Translations under genes and position numbers: made by a program | The notes under the pieces: model-generated | Seen by the model: the letters and a program-made list of their open reading frames with translations, nothing else | Database searches by the model: none | What the model was told of the DNA's origin: nothing | NCBI GenBank assembly: GCA_002298145.1 | Contig: DBMP01000006.1 | Location: forward strand, 124,001 to 188,000 | DNA length: 64,000 nucleotides | DNA from: Spartobacteria bacterium UBA695 | GTDB taxonomy: Bacteria; Verrucomicrobiota; Verrucomicrobiia; Chthoniobacterales; Chthoniobacteraceae | Direction: 5' to 3' | Part shown: positions 1 to 9,126 of the stretch, piece by piece | Numbering within the stretch: the stretch's first letter is position 1 | Layout: every line of letters starts with the position of its first letter

Positions 1-729
1 ATATTCAAGCCGAAGACGCCCGCCTCAAAGGAGGAATCCATATGCCAGGTCACCGTGAGCGCCTCCATGCACGCGCCGATTGCGGGGACAATCGCCTTGG
101 AACCACCGGCAGGAGTATCCCTTGATCAGAAAACATGGGATGTCGGCCTCAAGCCAGGCGAGATCGCCGTCAAAAACGTGCGCATTTCCGGCATTTTGGC
201 GCAGAAAGCATTGCTTCGCGGTACATTAAAAGAAAGCAAGACTTCCGTGGTTTATCGCACGCAGGTGCCGGTTTACAAAACCTCGACCTCATTCAAGACC
301 CCCGAAGCAAACGCGATCAAGCTGCCTGCCGCCAAATTTTCCAAGAGCGAAAGAGGGAACGCAATGGTGGCGATGGGGCGCCCGTTGGCCCCGGATGGAT
401 GCATGATCGCATGGGATAACGCAGGTCACAAAATCATATGGAATATTCAGGCTCCCAAAGCCGGAGCCTACCGTATTCTCGCGCAGATCGCCTCCGTCGC
501 CGATTGCAAACGCCGCCTTACAGTGAACGAAAAAGACATGGGGGATTTTGCATTCGCGGCCACGGGAGGAAAGGGAGAAACCGCAGACGAGTGGAATCTG
601 ACCACGCTTAAAAAAGACGAGAAACCCGTACTTCTGGACCTGAATTCCGGCGAAAACACGATAACACTGGACAATATTGACGGCGATATGATCAACTTCG
701 CCTATCTCTACCTGGAGCCTGCGGAATAG
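1..729 (+). CDS. C-terminal part of a secreted carbohydrate-active or carbohydrate-binding protein (5' truncated by window)
   Basis: The frame is open from base 1 with no stop, so this is the 3' end of a longer gene; a GTG at 55 is probably internal. About 242 codons are visible. The first ~75 residues look like a beta-rich Ig-like linker. The last ~90 residues (from AGAYRILAQIA to FAYLYLEPAE) resemble the jelly-roll pattern of CBM6/CBM35-type carbohydrate-binding modules, with the usual 'GENTITL' segment followed by a hydrophobic beta strand. The catalytic part, if any, lies outside the window. The glycosidases further on in this block fit a polysaccharide-degradation role. The carbohydrate-binding assignment rests on fold pattern only, not on a signature motif. 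Confidence 0.6.
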   Translation: MFKPKTPASKEESICQVTVSASMHAPIAGTIALEPPAGVSLDQKTWDVGLKPGEIAVKNVRISGILAQKALLRGTLKESKTSVVYRTQVPVYKTSTSFKTPEANAIKLPAAKFSKSERGNAMVAMGRPLAPDGCMIAWDNAGHKIIWNIQAPKAGAYRILAQIASVADCKRRLTVNEKDMGDFAFAATGGKGETADEWNLTTLKKDEKPVLLDLNSGENTITLDNIDGDMINFAYLYLEPAE

Positions 730-1147
730 GGAGCCGATGGATGGTCGCCCGCAAGACGGCAATGTTGCAGGGCTTCACGAGGTACTCCGCAAACCCGGCG
801 GCCCAGCTTTGGCAGATGTCCCATGTATCGCAAAAATATCGTTCCATTATAAGTTCATTGAGTTGATCATCATACCAGCGTCTTGCGAGAAGCCTAAACT
901 GGATACATTCCTTCCGAATTTAGGCGGCTTTGCGGTAATAGGGCCGCAAAAGCCCACTCAAACGAGACTCGCACTGGACCACCGGCGGGCCGGGCGGGTC
1001 GGAATCCGGCGGAGGCATAGCCGCAATGCCGACCCGCTTCGAAGGCTAGATCCCCTACCCTTGGCAGCGGTGCTAATTCCCGAAAATAAACCTTCAGCAT
1101 CTGATCCCCGATACTTCCGTACCAATCCTCTGTGTTTGAATTGATTT
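730..1147. other. Intergenic region with one imperfect hairpin
   Basis: No convincing gene is seen between the plus-strand fragment and the 3' end of the minus-strand reductase. An imperfect hairpin pairs 926-935 (GGCTTTGCGG) with 944-954 (CCGCAAAAGCC), one base bulged. It has no following T-run on either strand. The DNA between 950 and 1060 is rich in short GC repeats. Short open frames here have no recognisable domain and no ribosome binding site. Confidence 0.4.
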
Positions 1148-2083
1148 CTACATCCCTTCACGGCCATGTGATCCCGTAAGGTGAAGTTCGGGGCCGATGG
1201 GGACAATCCCCGTTGGGTTGATTTCGTGATGCGTTATATAATAATGCCGTTTGATGTGATCCAGGTTTACAGTCTCGGAAATCCCCGGCTGCTGGTACAG
1301 ATCCATCAGATAGCCTTGCAAGTTGGGATAATCGGCAATGCGCCGGAGGTTACATTTAAAGTGCCCGTAGTAGACGGCATCAAATCGAATCAGAGTGCAA
1401 AAGAGCCGCCAGTCTGCTTCTACAATACGGCCGCCGAACAGGTAGCGTTGCCTAGCCAAGCGCACATCTAGGGTGTCAAGCGCGTCAAAAAGCGCGCGGC
1501 ATGCCCCTTCGTAAGCGGCTTGGGTAGTCGCGAAGCCTGATTTGTAAACGCCGTTATTTACATTCTCGTAGATCCATTGCGCAAGTTGTGTGTGATCGGG
1601 TTCGATGTCGCGCGGAAACAGATCTACGTTGCCAGATCCAACCTCGGCAAAACCATCGTTAAACATACGGCAGATGGCATCCTCGTTATTGTTGACAATT
1701 CTTTTGCTTACCTTGTCCCACAAAACCGGCACGGTTATACGCCCGTTGTAATCCGGATCTGTGGCGGAATAAGCTTCCGATAGATAGGCAAAACCATTCA
1801 CGGGATCAAGGCTGTAACCCGGTCCATCATGGAACGCCCAGCCCCTGTCATCCCTCACCGGATCGACAACCGTCATACCAATGGCGGCTTCAAGGCCTTT
1901 AAGCTTTCGAACGATTACCGTCCGGCTTGCCCAAGGGCACGCCAACGATACGTAAAGGTGATAGCGATTGGCGACGGAGGGAAATGGACCGTCCACCGAA
2001 ACCCATCCACGAAAAAAATCCTCCTGCCGTTCGAACTCGCCGGATGGTGACTGTTCGTTAGGAAACTGTGCGGTGCCGGACAT
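1148..2083 (-). CDS. yqjG: Glutathionyl-hydroquinone reductase (omega-like glutathione transferase)
   Basis: Reduces glutathionyl-hydroquinones with a second glutathione, releasing free hydroquinone and GSSG; a cytoplasmic enzyme. The protein is 311 aa, close to the ~330 aa of the YqjG/Ecm4 family. Near the N-terminus is the catalytic cysteine in SLACPWASRTVIV, followed by a thioredoxin-like half and an all-helical C-terminal half. I chose the ATG at 2083 over one at 2140: it matches the family's N-terminus and has an AGGAAGA element upstream, one of the few clear ribosome binding sites in the window. The next gene upstream on this strand is an NADPH:quinone-reductase-like protein, so the pair may handle quinones or electrophiles. 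Confidence 0.9.
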   Translation of the reverse strand: MSGTAQFPNEQSPSGEFERQEDFFRGWVSVDGPFPSVANRYHLYVSLACPWASRTVIVRKLKGLEAAIGMTVVDPVRDDRGWAFHDGPGYSLDPVNGFAYLSEAYSATDPDYNGRITVPVLWDKVSKRIVNNNEDAICRMFNDGFAEVGSGNVDLFPRDIEPDHTQLAQWIYENVNNGVYKSGFATTQAAYEGACRALFDALDTLDVRLARQRYLFGGRIVEADWRLFCTLIRFDAVYYGHFKCNLRRIADYPNLQGYLMDLYQQPGISETVNLDHIKRHYYITHHEINPTGIVPIGPELHLTGSHGREGM

Positions 2084-2129
2084 AGGTGTTCTTCCTCGGT
2101 GCGTTGCAAACATCTTACATCTGGCAGGG

Positions 2130-3041
2130 TCACGGCACAACTAGGACAATTTTTCCCCGGGTATGACCACCTTGGCTTAGCTCCTGGGCTTGGCGGGCCT
2201 CCGACAGAGGCAACGTTTTTTCTACATAGACTTTCACTTTTCCATCCGCCACAAGATCGGCAATCTGCACAAGTTCGTCGTTCTTTGCCTCGCTGACCCA
2301 AAACATACAACGGACGCCGTGAGCCGCCGCTGTTTCTTCCGATGGCGGCTGAACAATGGAAACAAGCATTCCTCCCCGTTTTAGCATCCCCCACGAACGT
2401 GCCTGGGTTTCACCTCCGATGGTGTCCAAGACCAAGTCAACATTAGACGTTTCATTTTCGAATTTCTCAGAACGATAATCAATCACTTCATCCGCACCCA
2501 GCATTTCCAAGAAATCGGCATTCTCTGCCGAAGCAGTTCCGATAACATACGCCTTTTTCCATTTCGCAAACTGAACAGCAAAACCGCCGACACCACCGGT
2601 TGCGGCATGAATGAACACCGTCTGGTTTGCTTCAAGTTGCCCCACATCAAAAAGCGCCTGCCAGGCCGTGACCGCCGCAACGGGAAGAGCCGCCGCGTGA
2701 ATATATGTGATACTCGACGGTTTCTTGGCAATTTGATCGACCCGCGCCACGGCAAATTCAGCATAACTGCCGCTCGCGGTCCGTCCAAAGACTTCATCGC
2801 CAACGCGGAACATACTGGTTGCCGAGCCGATACCTTCAATAACGCCGGAAAAATCAACCCCCGTGATAAAAGGAAACGAACGTGGTCCAAGAGAGCCTTC
2901 GCGGATTTTCCAATCTACAGGGTTTACCCCGACGGCTTTAACCCGAACGAGCACTTCATTCTCTGCAGGTTGAGGCCTGGGCACGTCTTCGTAGGCGAGC
3001 ATATCTGGCCCTCCGAAAGCATGAATTCGCACCGCTTTCAT
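2130..3041 (-). CDS. Zinc-free medium-chain NADP-dependent oxidoreductase (quinone oxidoreductase-like)
   Basis: A 303-residue MDR-superfamily protein that probably reduces quinones or activated enones with NADPH. It has the N-terminal GroES-like domain (GVNPVDWKIREG, GVDFSGVIEG) and a Rossmann domain with HAATGGVGGFAVQFAK as nucleotide loop. The cysteine and histidine ligands of zinc alcohol dehydrogenases are absent, as in the QOR subgroup. I start it at the ATG at 3041, preceded by GAAAGGACC; an ATG ten codons upstream lacks such a site. It ends 46 bases before the hydroquinone reductase gene on the same strand, so the two are likely co-transcribed. Substrate is not readable from sequence. 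Confidence 0.88.
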   Translation of the reverse strand: MKAVRIHAFGGPDMLAYEDVPRPQPAENEVLVRVKAVGVNPVDWKIREGSLGPRSFPFITGVDFSGVIEGIGSATSMFRVGDEVFGRTASGSYAEFAVARVDQIAKKPSSITYIHAAALPVAAVTAWQALFDVGQLEANQTVFIHAATGGVGGFAVQFAKWKKAYVIGTASAENADFLEMLGADEVIDYRSEKFENETSNVDLVLDTIGGETQARSWGMLKRGGMLVSIVQPPSEETAAAHGVRCMFWVSEAKNDELVQIADLVADGKVKVYVEKTLPLSEARQAQELSQGGHTRGKIVLVVP

Positions 3042-3670
3042 CGTCGTGGTCCTTTCAGTGGTCGATTGCATAACAATCCTTCGTTCCGCTTCGCCATTAC
3101 GGACCTCGATATTATTCCCGCGAATGGCTACCTCCCGAGAGCGCCAGCCGTAAATACGTTGATTCGCATTTCCTTTTCTACGACCGAATGATGACCAGCA
3201 ACCTTTTATAGAGGGTAAGGCAATTTCTCACCGCTTTGTCAGGCGACATTTTCGCCCGTGGCGGGGTGACTCATATAGTCGAAATTCAAAAACGAAATTG
3301 ATGAAATGCAGACAAACGGCCACCTAATTGTGAAAATCCAGCCCGGATGCAGCAAGTGAAATCAACTGGCGCGCCATCAATAACAGCTAAACCAGCAGGA
3401 GGCCACCCGGGTAGCGCGCTTCTACCTGCGCAAGCTGAAATAGTATTGTCGCGCCACCGCGTGCGCACTACCAGTCCCCTGCCCTTTTCCCACGAATTCG
3501 ATTCTTCATCAAAATCTTCTTTACCATGTTCCGAGCCACCCTAGAGGTGGAGGAGATCAGATTTACAATAATCCTGATGGGAGGACAACCTGGCCAAAAA
3601 ACCCAGGCTGTCCTTTTTGCTTGAACAACGAGACTATTAAGCTTTCTCGTTCATGGATAATGATGGCCGC
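3042..3670. other. Long intergenic region
   Basis: This 629-base stretch lies between the start of the oxidoreductase gene and the 3' end of the porin gene, both on the minus strand. It must hold the promoter of the oxidoreductase/reductase pair, but no strong -35/-10 pair stands out. No credible coding sequence is seen. A small hairpin (CCACC-CTAGA-GGTGG) lies near 3536-3550, and a well-formed plus-strand terminator is listed separately. Confidence 0.4.
3583..3618 (+). terminator. Orphan Rho-independent terminator
   Basis: An 11-bp stem with one mismatch (GGACAACCTGG at 3583-3593 with CCAGGCTGTCC at 3603-3613) is followed by TTTTT. The orientation fits plus-strand transcription, yet no plus-strand gene lies upstream within the window after base 729. 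It cannot serve the flanking minus-strand genes, because the other side of the stem has no T-run. Confidence 0.6.
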
Positions 3671-4906
3671 CTAGAAGGCGAAAATTACGTCGCATGCGAT
3701 GGTCCACTGGTCTTCCTTAGTGCCGTCGTCGTAGGCTTTGGTGCCGTTAAGCGCGCGGTCATAGCGGACTTCGGGCCGGATGATGATGCCCTTGAGCCAT
3801 CCAAAGGCTGGCGGACGAATGTTCATGCCCACGGTGTATTCGCTGTAGGTAGCCGGTCCGACGAAACTCGTGGCGGAGTCGAGCTTGTCAGTTTCGCCGC
3901 GCATTATGTGGGTGAAGTCGGTGCTGGAACCAGGTTGGAAAACGTATCCACCTTTTTCATCACGAAAGACCTCGGCGCGCGCTCCGAGCGAAAGCCAGTT
4001 ATTGAAGGCATAGGTCGCATATTGGGAAATACCATAGCAACGGCCGACGGTGTTATTCGTATCCTCATCGTAGTTGATGTCCGTCATGAACGTGAGCTTG
4101 TCCGTGGCCTTCCAGGTCACGGCAATGTCGTTGATGAAACGCATATCGTGGTTGTTATCGGGGATTTGCGGCCCGATGTTGGTGGCGGCAATGATGGTCA
4201 ATTTATCCTCAAGCAGATTGAGCCCGATGCCGCCTTCAAAGGCTGCTGTGCTGTTGTTGTCGGTAACGCCTGCTCCCAGGCCGCGATTCACCCCGGCATA
4301 CAAGTCGAGCGTTTTATTGACGTGTAGCACCCCCATGCCGCCGAGGTTATAGGCGGGCACGCCGTAGTGGTAAATGTAGCTATGCGAGTAGAACGTGTTG
4401 ACCACGGCGGGGACGCCTTCGATGCCTTCGATGGTCGGGAACTGGCCCAGTTTAACGTCGAGGCCGCCTTCCGTGAGAACCGGCAGGTGCAGGTTCAGGT
4501 AGACTTCCGTGAGCGCAAATTGATAGCCCTCGTGCATCGTCCGGTCGAATTCGCCGGTGTTGTGGTAATACCGGCCGTCGGTACCGAAGAGCCCCTGGGC
4601 TTTGAAGCCCCAGTCGAAGCCCTGCGCGGCGGGATCGAGTGGGCGCTCGGCTTGCAGGACAAATTGGTTCAGGATTGGCTCGTTGGCGCGGTCGTTGACG
4701 TAGTTGCCGAAGTTTTCGTGGCTCGACGGGCTGGCCGGATTGAGCGTGATGCCGCCCTCCACCCATCCGGATAGCTGGATGCGTGAAGGTGCAGCGGCAG
4801 TTTCCACGGCGGCCTTGCCGTCTTTGGATGGATCGGTTTCGGCATAAGCCGCTCCCCGGGCGAGAAGCAGACAGGCCATCAGGACTCCTAGAGGTTGTTT
4901 TTGCAT
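3671..4906 (-). CDS. Outer-membrane beta-barrel porin (OmpL-like, BBP2 family)
   Basis: A 411-residue protein with a signal peptide (cleavage likely after GAAYA, residue ~22) and then alternating amphipathic beta strands up to a C-terminal phenylalanine, the usual outer-membrane insertion signal. The overall pattern (GWVEGGITLNP near the mature N-terminus, LGQFPTIEGIEG, IIIRPEVRYDRAL near the C-terminus) matches the putative beta-barrel porin-2 family, thought to form channels for small solutes. It is the last gene of the run ald, aminotransferase, alcohol dehydrogenase, permease, porin. It lies 79 bases after the permease with a strong hairpin between them, so it may be the outer-membrane entry route for the permease substrate. 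Confidence 0.85.
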   Translation of the reverse strand: MQKQPLGVLMACLLLARGAAYAETDPSKDGKAAVETAAAPSRIQLSGWVEGGITLNPASPSSHENFGNYVNDRANEPILNQFVLQAERPLDPAAQGFDWGFKAQGLFGTDGRYYHNTGEFDRTMHEGYQFALTEVYLNLHLPVLTEGGLDVKLGQFPTIEGIEGVPAVVNTFYSHSYIYHYGVPAYNLGGMGVLHVNKTLDLYAGVNRGLGAGVTDNNSTAAFEGGIGLNLLEDKLTIIAATNIGPQIPDNNHDMRFINDIAVTWKATDKLTFMTDINYDEDTNNTVGRCYGISQYATYAFNNWLSLGARAEVFRDEKGGYVFQPGSSTDFTHIMRGETDKLDSATSFVGPATYSEYTVGMNIRPPAFGWLKGIIIRPEVRYDRALNGTKAYDDGTKEDQWTIACDVIFAF

Positions 4907-4942
4907 GAGTTCGTGGTCGTTGGTTATTGGTGTTACTTAGTA

Positions 4943-4976
4943 GGTAAGGCGCACCCACGCTGGGCTGCGCCTTACC
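4943..4976 (-). promoter_or_regulatory. Intercistronic hairpin between permease and porin genes
   Basis: A perfect 11-bp stem (GGTAAGGCGCA at 4943-4953, TGCGCCTTACC at 4966-4976) with a 12-nt loop. There is no T-run on the minus-strand 3' side, so it is not a standard terminator. It could stabilise the upstream mRNA or allow partial read-through into the porin gene. Confidence 0.6.
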
Positions 4977-4985
4977 AAGAATCGA

Positions 4986-6449
4986 CTAGAGTTTGCTGAA
5001 CCCGAGTTCGGCAAATTTTTCCGGCTCAGACCGACGCAACAAGGAGGCCCGCAAGGCTCCGATAATAGCCGCGATGGGGACGATGCTTGTGAGGCCGATG
5101 GAGAGATGTCTGGACGCGCCGGTGAGGACATCGAAGTTCACCACCGCCAGGACGAATACTGCGGCGATGGCGATGCCAGAAATGACAGGCAGGATTTTTG
5201 TGTGCCACGGCCCTTCGTTCAGCTCGGGGCGATTGTGAAAGAATGCGATGACAGCAAGTGAGGTGAGCACCATCAGAAGCAGTACCCCAAGGGTGCAGAC
5301 GTTAGTGAGCCAGGAGAAGAGGGTCATCACAGGATCGCAGCCGATGGCGGCAAAGATGGCGACGATGATCACGGCCAGCGCTGATTGCAGCAACGAGCCT
5401 GTATGCGGGCTCTGGTACTGGGTATGCGTGGTCCCCAGTTTGGCATGGAGGATGCCGTCGCGGCCCATTGCATAGAAGTAGCGTGCCGTGGCGTTGTGAA
5501 AGGCCAGCAACCCTGCGAAAACGCTGGTGACGAAGAGAATCCGCAGCACGAGCGTTAAGCCACTTCCCGCGAATTGATCGGAGAGCGAGAAGAGGAATGT
5601 GGTGGGATCTTGCAGGCCCTTGAGGGTATCGACGAGCTTGTCGGAACCGGCGGCCAGCACCATACACCAGGTCGAGAAGGCGTAGAAAGCTCCAATCAGG
5701 ATGACGGAGATGTAGGTGGCTTTGGGAATGGTTTTCTCCGGATCCTTGGCTTCCTCGCTATAGATCGTCGTCGCCTCAAAACCGATGAAGGCGGTGAAGG
5801 CGAAGAGGAGCGCGATGGGCGCAGAACCCCCAAGGAATGCTGATGGTGTGAATGAGGTTAGGTTGATGCCGTTATCCCGCTTGGCGTGGAGGATCACGAT
5901 GTCGAGAATCAGGATGCCGAGATATTCGGCCACCACCAGCCAGCTGAGGACTTTCATGGAAAGATCAACTTTCCGGTAGCCCATGTAACCGATCAAGGCC
6001 ATGGCCACGTAGGCATAGGCCCACCAGGAAAGGTCCCAGCCAAAACACTCTTTACAGAGCCCGGACGCCGCTGCGCCGAGCATGCCGTAGATCCCGATCT
6101 GCATACAGTTATAGCACACCAGCGCCACCATCGAGGCCGCGCCACCGACGACGCCGCCCAGGCCCTGGGCTGCAAAGGCGTAGAAGCCGCCGGTGTTGGT
6201 GACGTGTCGAGCCATGGTCGTGTAGCCCGCGGCGAAGGCGAGCAGAACGGCCACGACGAGGCACAGAGCGGCCGGGGTTCCCGGGCCATTGCCGAGCAGC
6301 ATGGCCACGGGAATGCCGCCCGCGATGGCCACGAGCGGACCGGCGGCCGAGATGACGAAGAAGGTGATGGCCCCAACCCCTAGGACCCCGCTTTGCAGCA
6401 AGTTTTCCTCCGGGGGTTTGGGCTTGAGATAGTAAGATTGATGTTCCAT
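4986..6449 (-). CDS. APC-superfamily amino acid permease
   Basis: Inner-membrane amino acid/polyamine transporter of 487 residues with about 12 hydrophobic segments. The N-terminus carries LGVGAITFFVISAAGPLVAI, the unwound first helix typical of the APC family, and a helix 6 region reading FTAFIGFEATTIYSEEAKDP, where substrate is usually bound. The last residues (EPEKFAELGFSKL) are cytoplasmic. I chose the ATG at 6449, six codons inside a TTG-started frame. It lies 38 bases after the alcohol dehydrogenase gene and is probably in one transcript with the alanine dehydrogenase and aminotransferase genes, which suggests it imports the amino compound they degrade. Confidence 0.9.
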   Translation of the reverse strand: MEHQSYYLKPKPPEENLLQSGVLGVGAITFFVISAAGPLVAIAGGIPVAMLLGNGPGTPAALCLVVAVLLAFAAGYTTMARHVTNTGGFYAFAAQGLGGVVGGAASMVALVCYNCMQIGIYGMLGAAASGLCKECFGWDLSWWAYAYVAMALIGYMGYRKVDLSMKVLSWLVVAEYLGILILDIVILHAKRDNGINLTSFTPSAFLGGSAPIALLFAFTAFIGFEATTIYSEEAKDPEKTIPKATYISVILIGAFYAFSTWCMVLAAGSDKLVDTLKGLQDPTTFLFSLSDQFAGSGLTLVLRILFVTSVFAGLLAFHNATARYFYAMGRDGILHAKLGTTHTQYQSPHTGSLLQSALAVIIVAIFAAIGCDPVMTLFSWLTNVCTLGVLLLMVLTSLAVIAFFHNRPELNEGPWHTKILPVISGIAIAAVFVLAVVNFDVLTGASRHLSIGLTSIVPIAAIIGALRASLLRRSEPEKFAELGFSKL

Positions 6450-6487
6450 TTTGAATGAAGCTTCCAAGTTTAGGTTTTCATGTTTTC

Positions 6488-7654
6488 CTAGAGCGCGAGC
6501 CGCAGAATATTTTTTACGTCCTCAGGGGTGATGGTTTGATGTTCGCCCAATCCTTTGAGCTTCATGTCGTGGAGGACCGCGGCGATGTTTGCCGCCACCG
6601 CAGGAATTTGTTCTTCTTTCAAGCCGTAGGCCGAGAGCCGGGTGGGTGCTCTCAGTTTTTCCAAGAAGGCCCGTTCGGCATCGATGACCGCCTCGGCGGT
6701 GTTGGCCGCGCCGCGGAGCCCGAAGACGCGCTCACCCAGTTGCAGCAGCTTTTCCTGCTTGGTTTCCTTGCAGTGCGTCAGCAGCGCCGGGTGTACGACG
6801 GCCAGGGACTGGGCGTGATCCAACCCAAAGAGCGTGGTCAACTCATGGCCGATAAAGTGCGTGGACCAATCCTGCGGAACCCCGGCTCCTACCAGTCCGT
6901 TGAGGCCGAGCGAGGCGGCCCACATCAGGTTGGCGCGGGCGGCGGTATCCGCGGGATTTTCTATGGAACGAGGCCCCTCGCGAAGCAGCGTTAGGAGCAG
7001 CCCTTCGGCGAGCCGATCTTGCACCGGAGAGTCGCTGGGGAAGGTCAAGTATTGCTCCATAATATGCATCCACGTATCCACAATGCCGTTGATCCGCTGA
7101 CGCGACGGCAGCGAGTCCGTCACGGCGGGATCAAGGATGCTAAACACGGGGAAGAGGGCCGGGTGGCAGAAGACCCGCTTCTCTCCCTTACCGTCATGCG
7201 TGATGACGGCAAAGGAGTTTCCTTCGGAACCGCTGGCCGGGAGGGTGACCACCGTGCCGATGGGCAGGGCCCCCGCCATCGGGACCTCGCCTGTCACGAG
7301 GCCCCAGGGGTCGGTTCCCTCCGGCAGCCGGAGAGCGGCGGCGATGAATTTCGAAGCGTCGATGACCGATCCGCCCCCTGCGGCAAGGATGTGGGTCACG
7401 CCCGCCTGTCGACCGGCCGAAATGGCTTTCAGGCAGGTGCTGTAATGCGGATTGGCTTCGATGCCGAAAAATTCCGTGCGCTTGCGCTCACCGAGGGCGG
7501 CCACGATCTGGTCGTAGACGCCGTTTTTGCGGATGGAACCGCCCCCGCAGACCAGCAGAACCGAAGCATCGCCCGGCAGTTCCTCTGCCAGCCGGGCGAT
7601 GGTCCCTGCTCCGAAGTGGATGCGAACGGGGTTGAAATAAGTGAAGTTGAGCAT
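6488..7654 (-). CDS. yqhD: NADPH-dependent iron/zinc alcohol dehydrogenase, YqhD type
   Basis: Aldehyde reductase of the group III metal-dependent alcohol dehydrogenases, 388 aa, the same size as E. coli YqhD (387). It shares the N-terminal pattern NPVRIHFGAGTI, the dinucleotide-binding GGGS motifs (VCGGGSIRKNG, AAGGGSVIDASKF), and metal ligands in IVDTWMHIMEQY and in GHELTTLFGLDHAQSLAVVHPA. It also has GLVGAGVPQDWSTHFIGHEL, nearly the same as in YqhD. I start it at the ATG at 7654, which gives the family N-terminus; upstream codons are not conserved. It follows the aminotransferase stop by 17 bases, so the likely substrate is the aldehyde that enzyme makes. Confidence 0.92.
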   Translation of the reverse strand: MLNFTYFNPVRIHFGAGTIARLAEELPGDASVLLVCGGGSIRKNGVYDQIVAALGERKRTEFFGIEANPHYSTCLKAISAGRQAGVTHILAAGGGSVIDASKFIAAALRLPEGTDPWGLVTGEVPMAGALPIGTVVTLPASGSEGNSFAVITHDGKGEKRVFCHPALFPVFSILDPAVTDSLPSRQRINGIVDTWMHIMEQYLTFPSDSPVQDRLAEGLLLTLLREGPRSIENPADTAARANLMWAASLGLNGLVGAGVPQDWSTHFIGHELTTLFGLDHAQSLAVVHPALLTHCKETKQEKLLQLGERVFGLRGAANTAEAVIDAERAFLEKLRAPTRLSAYGLKEEQIPAVAANIAAVLHDMKLKGLGEHQTITPEDVKNILRLAL

Positions 7655-7671
7655 GTTGAGGGGGTCCGTGT

Positions 7672-9078
7672 TTAGCGGCCCGTGGCGACTTCGTTGAGGC
7701 TTTCGACAAGGAGGTCGCAGGCTTTGAAGAGCAACTCCTTCGTAATGGTCAAAGATGGCATGAAGCGCAGGACGTTGCCGTAGCGTCCGCACGGGACGAG
7801 AATAACGCCCTTGTTGAGCAGCTTGCCAAGCAGAGCGCCCATCTTTTCCTGCGCCAGCGGCTGACGCGTCTTGCTGTCTTCCACCAGTTCGATGCCCATC
7901 ATGAAACCGCGACCGCGTACTTCGCCGATGAAGGGAGCGTTGGAGCCGCGCAGGTATTCCACAGTTTCCGCGCCCAACGCGGCCACGCGGTCCAGCAGCG
8001 CGCCATTGTTCTCGGTGATGATGTCGATGTTGGTCATGCAGACCACCGCGCCGATGCCGTTGGCTGCGAAGGTGTTGGGGTGGCAGCCTTCCTGGATTTT
8101 TTCCACCAGATCGCGGCGGAAGGTGCAGCCTGCCATCGGAACGTCGCCGCCCATGCCCTTACCCCACAGAAGCACATCAGGAGTGACTCCGGCGTATTCA
8201 ATAGCCCACATTTTTCCGGAACGTCCCGCGCCCGCCTGGACTTCGTCGGCCACGTAGAGCGCGCCATGTTTCTCGCACGCTTCCTTGACGCGCTGGACAA
8301 AGCGCGGCGAAGGCGGGAGGTAGCCTCCCTCACCCTGGATCGATTCCATCACTACCGCCGCCACGTCGTCCGCGCCGGTGTACGGCGTATTGAGAACGTA
8401 GTCGAGGTAGTTGGCGCACATTTCCTCGCATTCCTCCTGCGTCTGACGGCCAAACGGACTCCGGTAGGCATAGGGAAAGGGAACGTGGATGACATCCGGG
8501 ATATGGGTGTTCTTATAGTGATAACGTTCGCCCGTGGTGAGGCTGCCACAGCCGGTCCAGACGCCGTGGTAAGCGCCGTGGAAGGCGACAACCTGCGAAC
8601 GGCCGGTGATGGCCTTGATAAACTTCAGCGCCGTTTCCGCCGCGCCGCTGCCGGACTGGGTGAAATAGCTAATACAGTTATTCTTCAACCCGCCCGGCAT
8701 GATGGAGGCAACCTTCTCGGCCAGCTCCGTGCGGCGAACGCTGCTCACGTCGCTGGAGTGCATCAGCTCCTTGGTCTGCTGTTGAATCGCCTCGATGACT
8801 CGGGGATTGCAGCGGCCAACGGAACTTACCGCAACCCCCGCCGAAATATCGATGAGTACATTGCCGTCCGGGTCCTTCACGGTGGAACCTTTACCGGAAG
8901 CGAAAACGAACGGAAACTTGCCCGCGCCCCGTGCCATCGATTCCACTTTCATGGAACGTTGCAAGTTTGCCGCGCCAAGAGGCCCCGGAATGGAGGTCTT
9001 CATCAGCGGCGCATCGGGGTAGTTGAGCCGTGCCAAATCTTCTTCTTTCAAAACAGTGGAGAAAGCTTGGGTCGTCAT
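7672..9078 (-). CDS. Class III (omega-amino) PLP aminotransferase, 4-aminobutyrate transaminase-like
   Basis: A 468-residue fold-type I PLP enzyme. Motifs are DPDGNVLIDISAGVAVSSVG at the N-terminus, SGSGAAETALKFIK in the cofactor phosphate region, AYHGVWTG, ADEVQAGAGRSGKMWA (Asp contacting the pyridine nitrogen), and the Schiff-base lysine in LLWGKGMGGDVPMAG. These fit the 4-aminobutyrate/omega-amino acid branch; the exact donor cannot be read from sequence. The flanking alanine dehydrogenase suggests pyruvate as amino acceptor, and the flanking aldehyde reductase suggests the product is a semialdehyde or aldehyde. The gap from the alanine dehydrogenase gene is 48 bases. Confidence 0.9.
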   Translation of the reverse strand: MTTQAFSTVLKEEDLARLNYPDAPLMKTSIPGPLGAANLQRSMKVESMARGAGKFPFVFASGKGSTVKDPDGNVLIDISAGVAVSSVGRCNPRVIEAIQQQTKELMHSSDVSSVRRTELAEKVASIMPGGLKNNCISYFTQSGSGAAETALKFIKAITGRSQVVAFHGAYHGVWTGCGSLTTGERYHYKNTHIPDVIHVPFPYAYRSPFGRQTQEECEEMCANYLDYVLNTPYTGADDVAAVVMESIQGEGGYLPPSPRFVQRVKEACEKHGALYVADEVQAGAGRSGKMWAIEYAGVTPDVLLWGKGMGGDVPMAGCTFRRDLVEKIQEGCHPNTFAANGIGAVVCMTNIDIITENNGALLDRVAALGAETVEYLRGSNAPFIGEVRGRGFMMGIELVEDSKTRQPLAQEKMGALLGKLLNKGVILVPCGRYGNVLRFMPSLTITKELLFKACDLLVESLNEVATGR

Positions 9079-9126
9079 GGATATTTCTTTGGGTGTTGCG
9101 GTTAAGTTAATTACGGTTGGATGTGA

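Noticed and set aside
737..1144. Plus-strand 135-codon frame after the first gene
   Set aside because: No domain, no start signal, and its composition does not look like a protein; it overlaps no conserved element.
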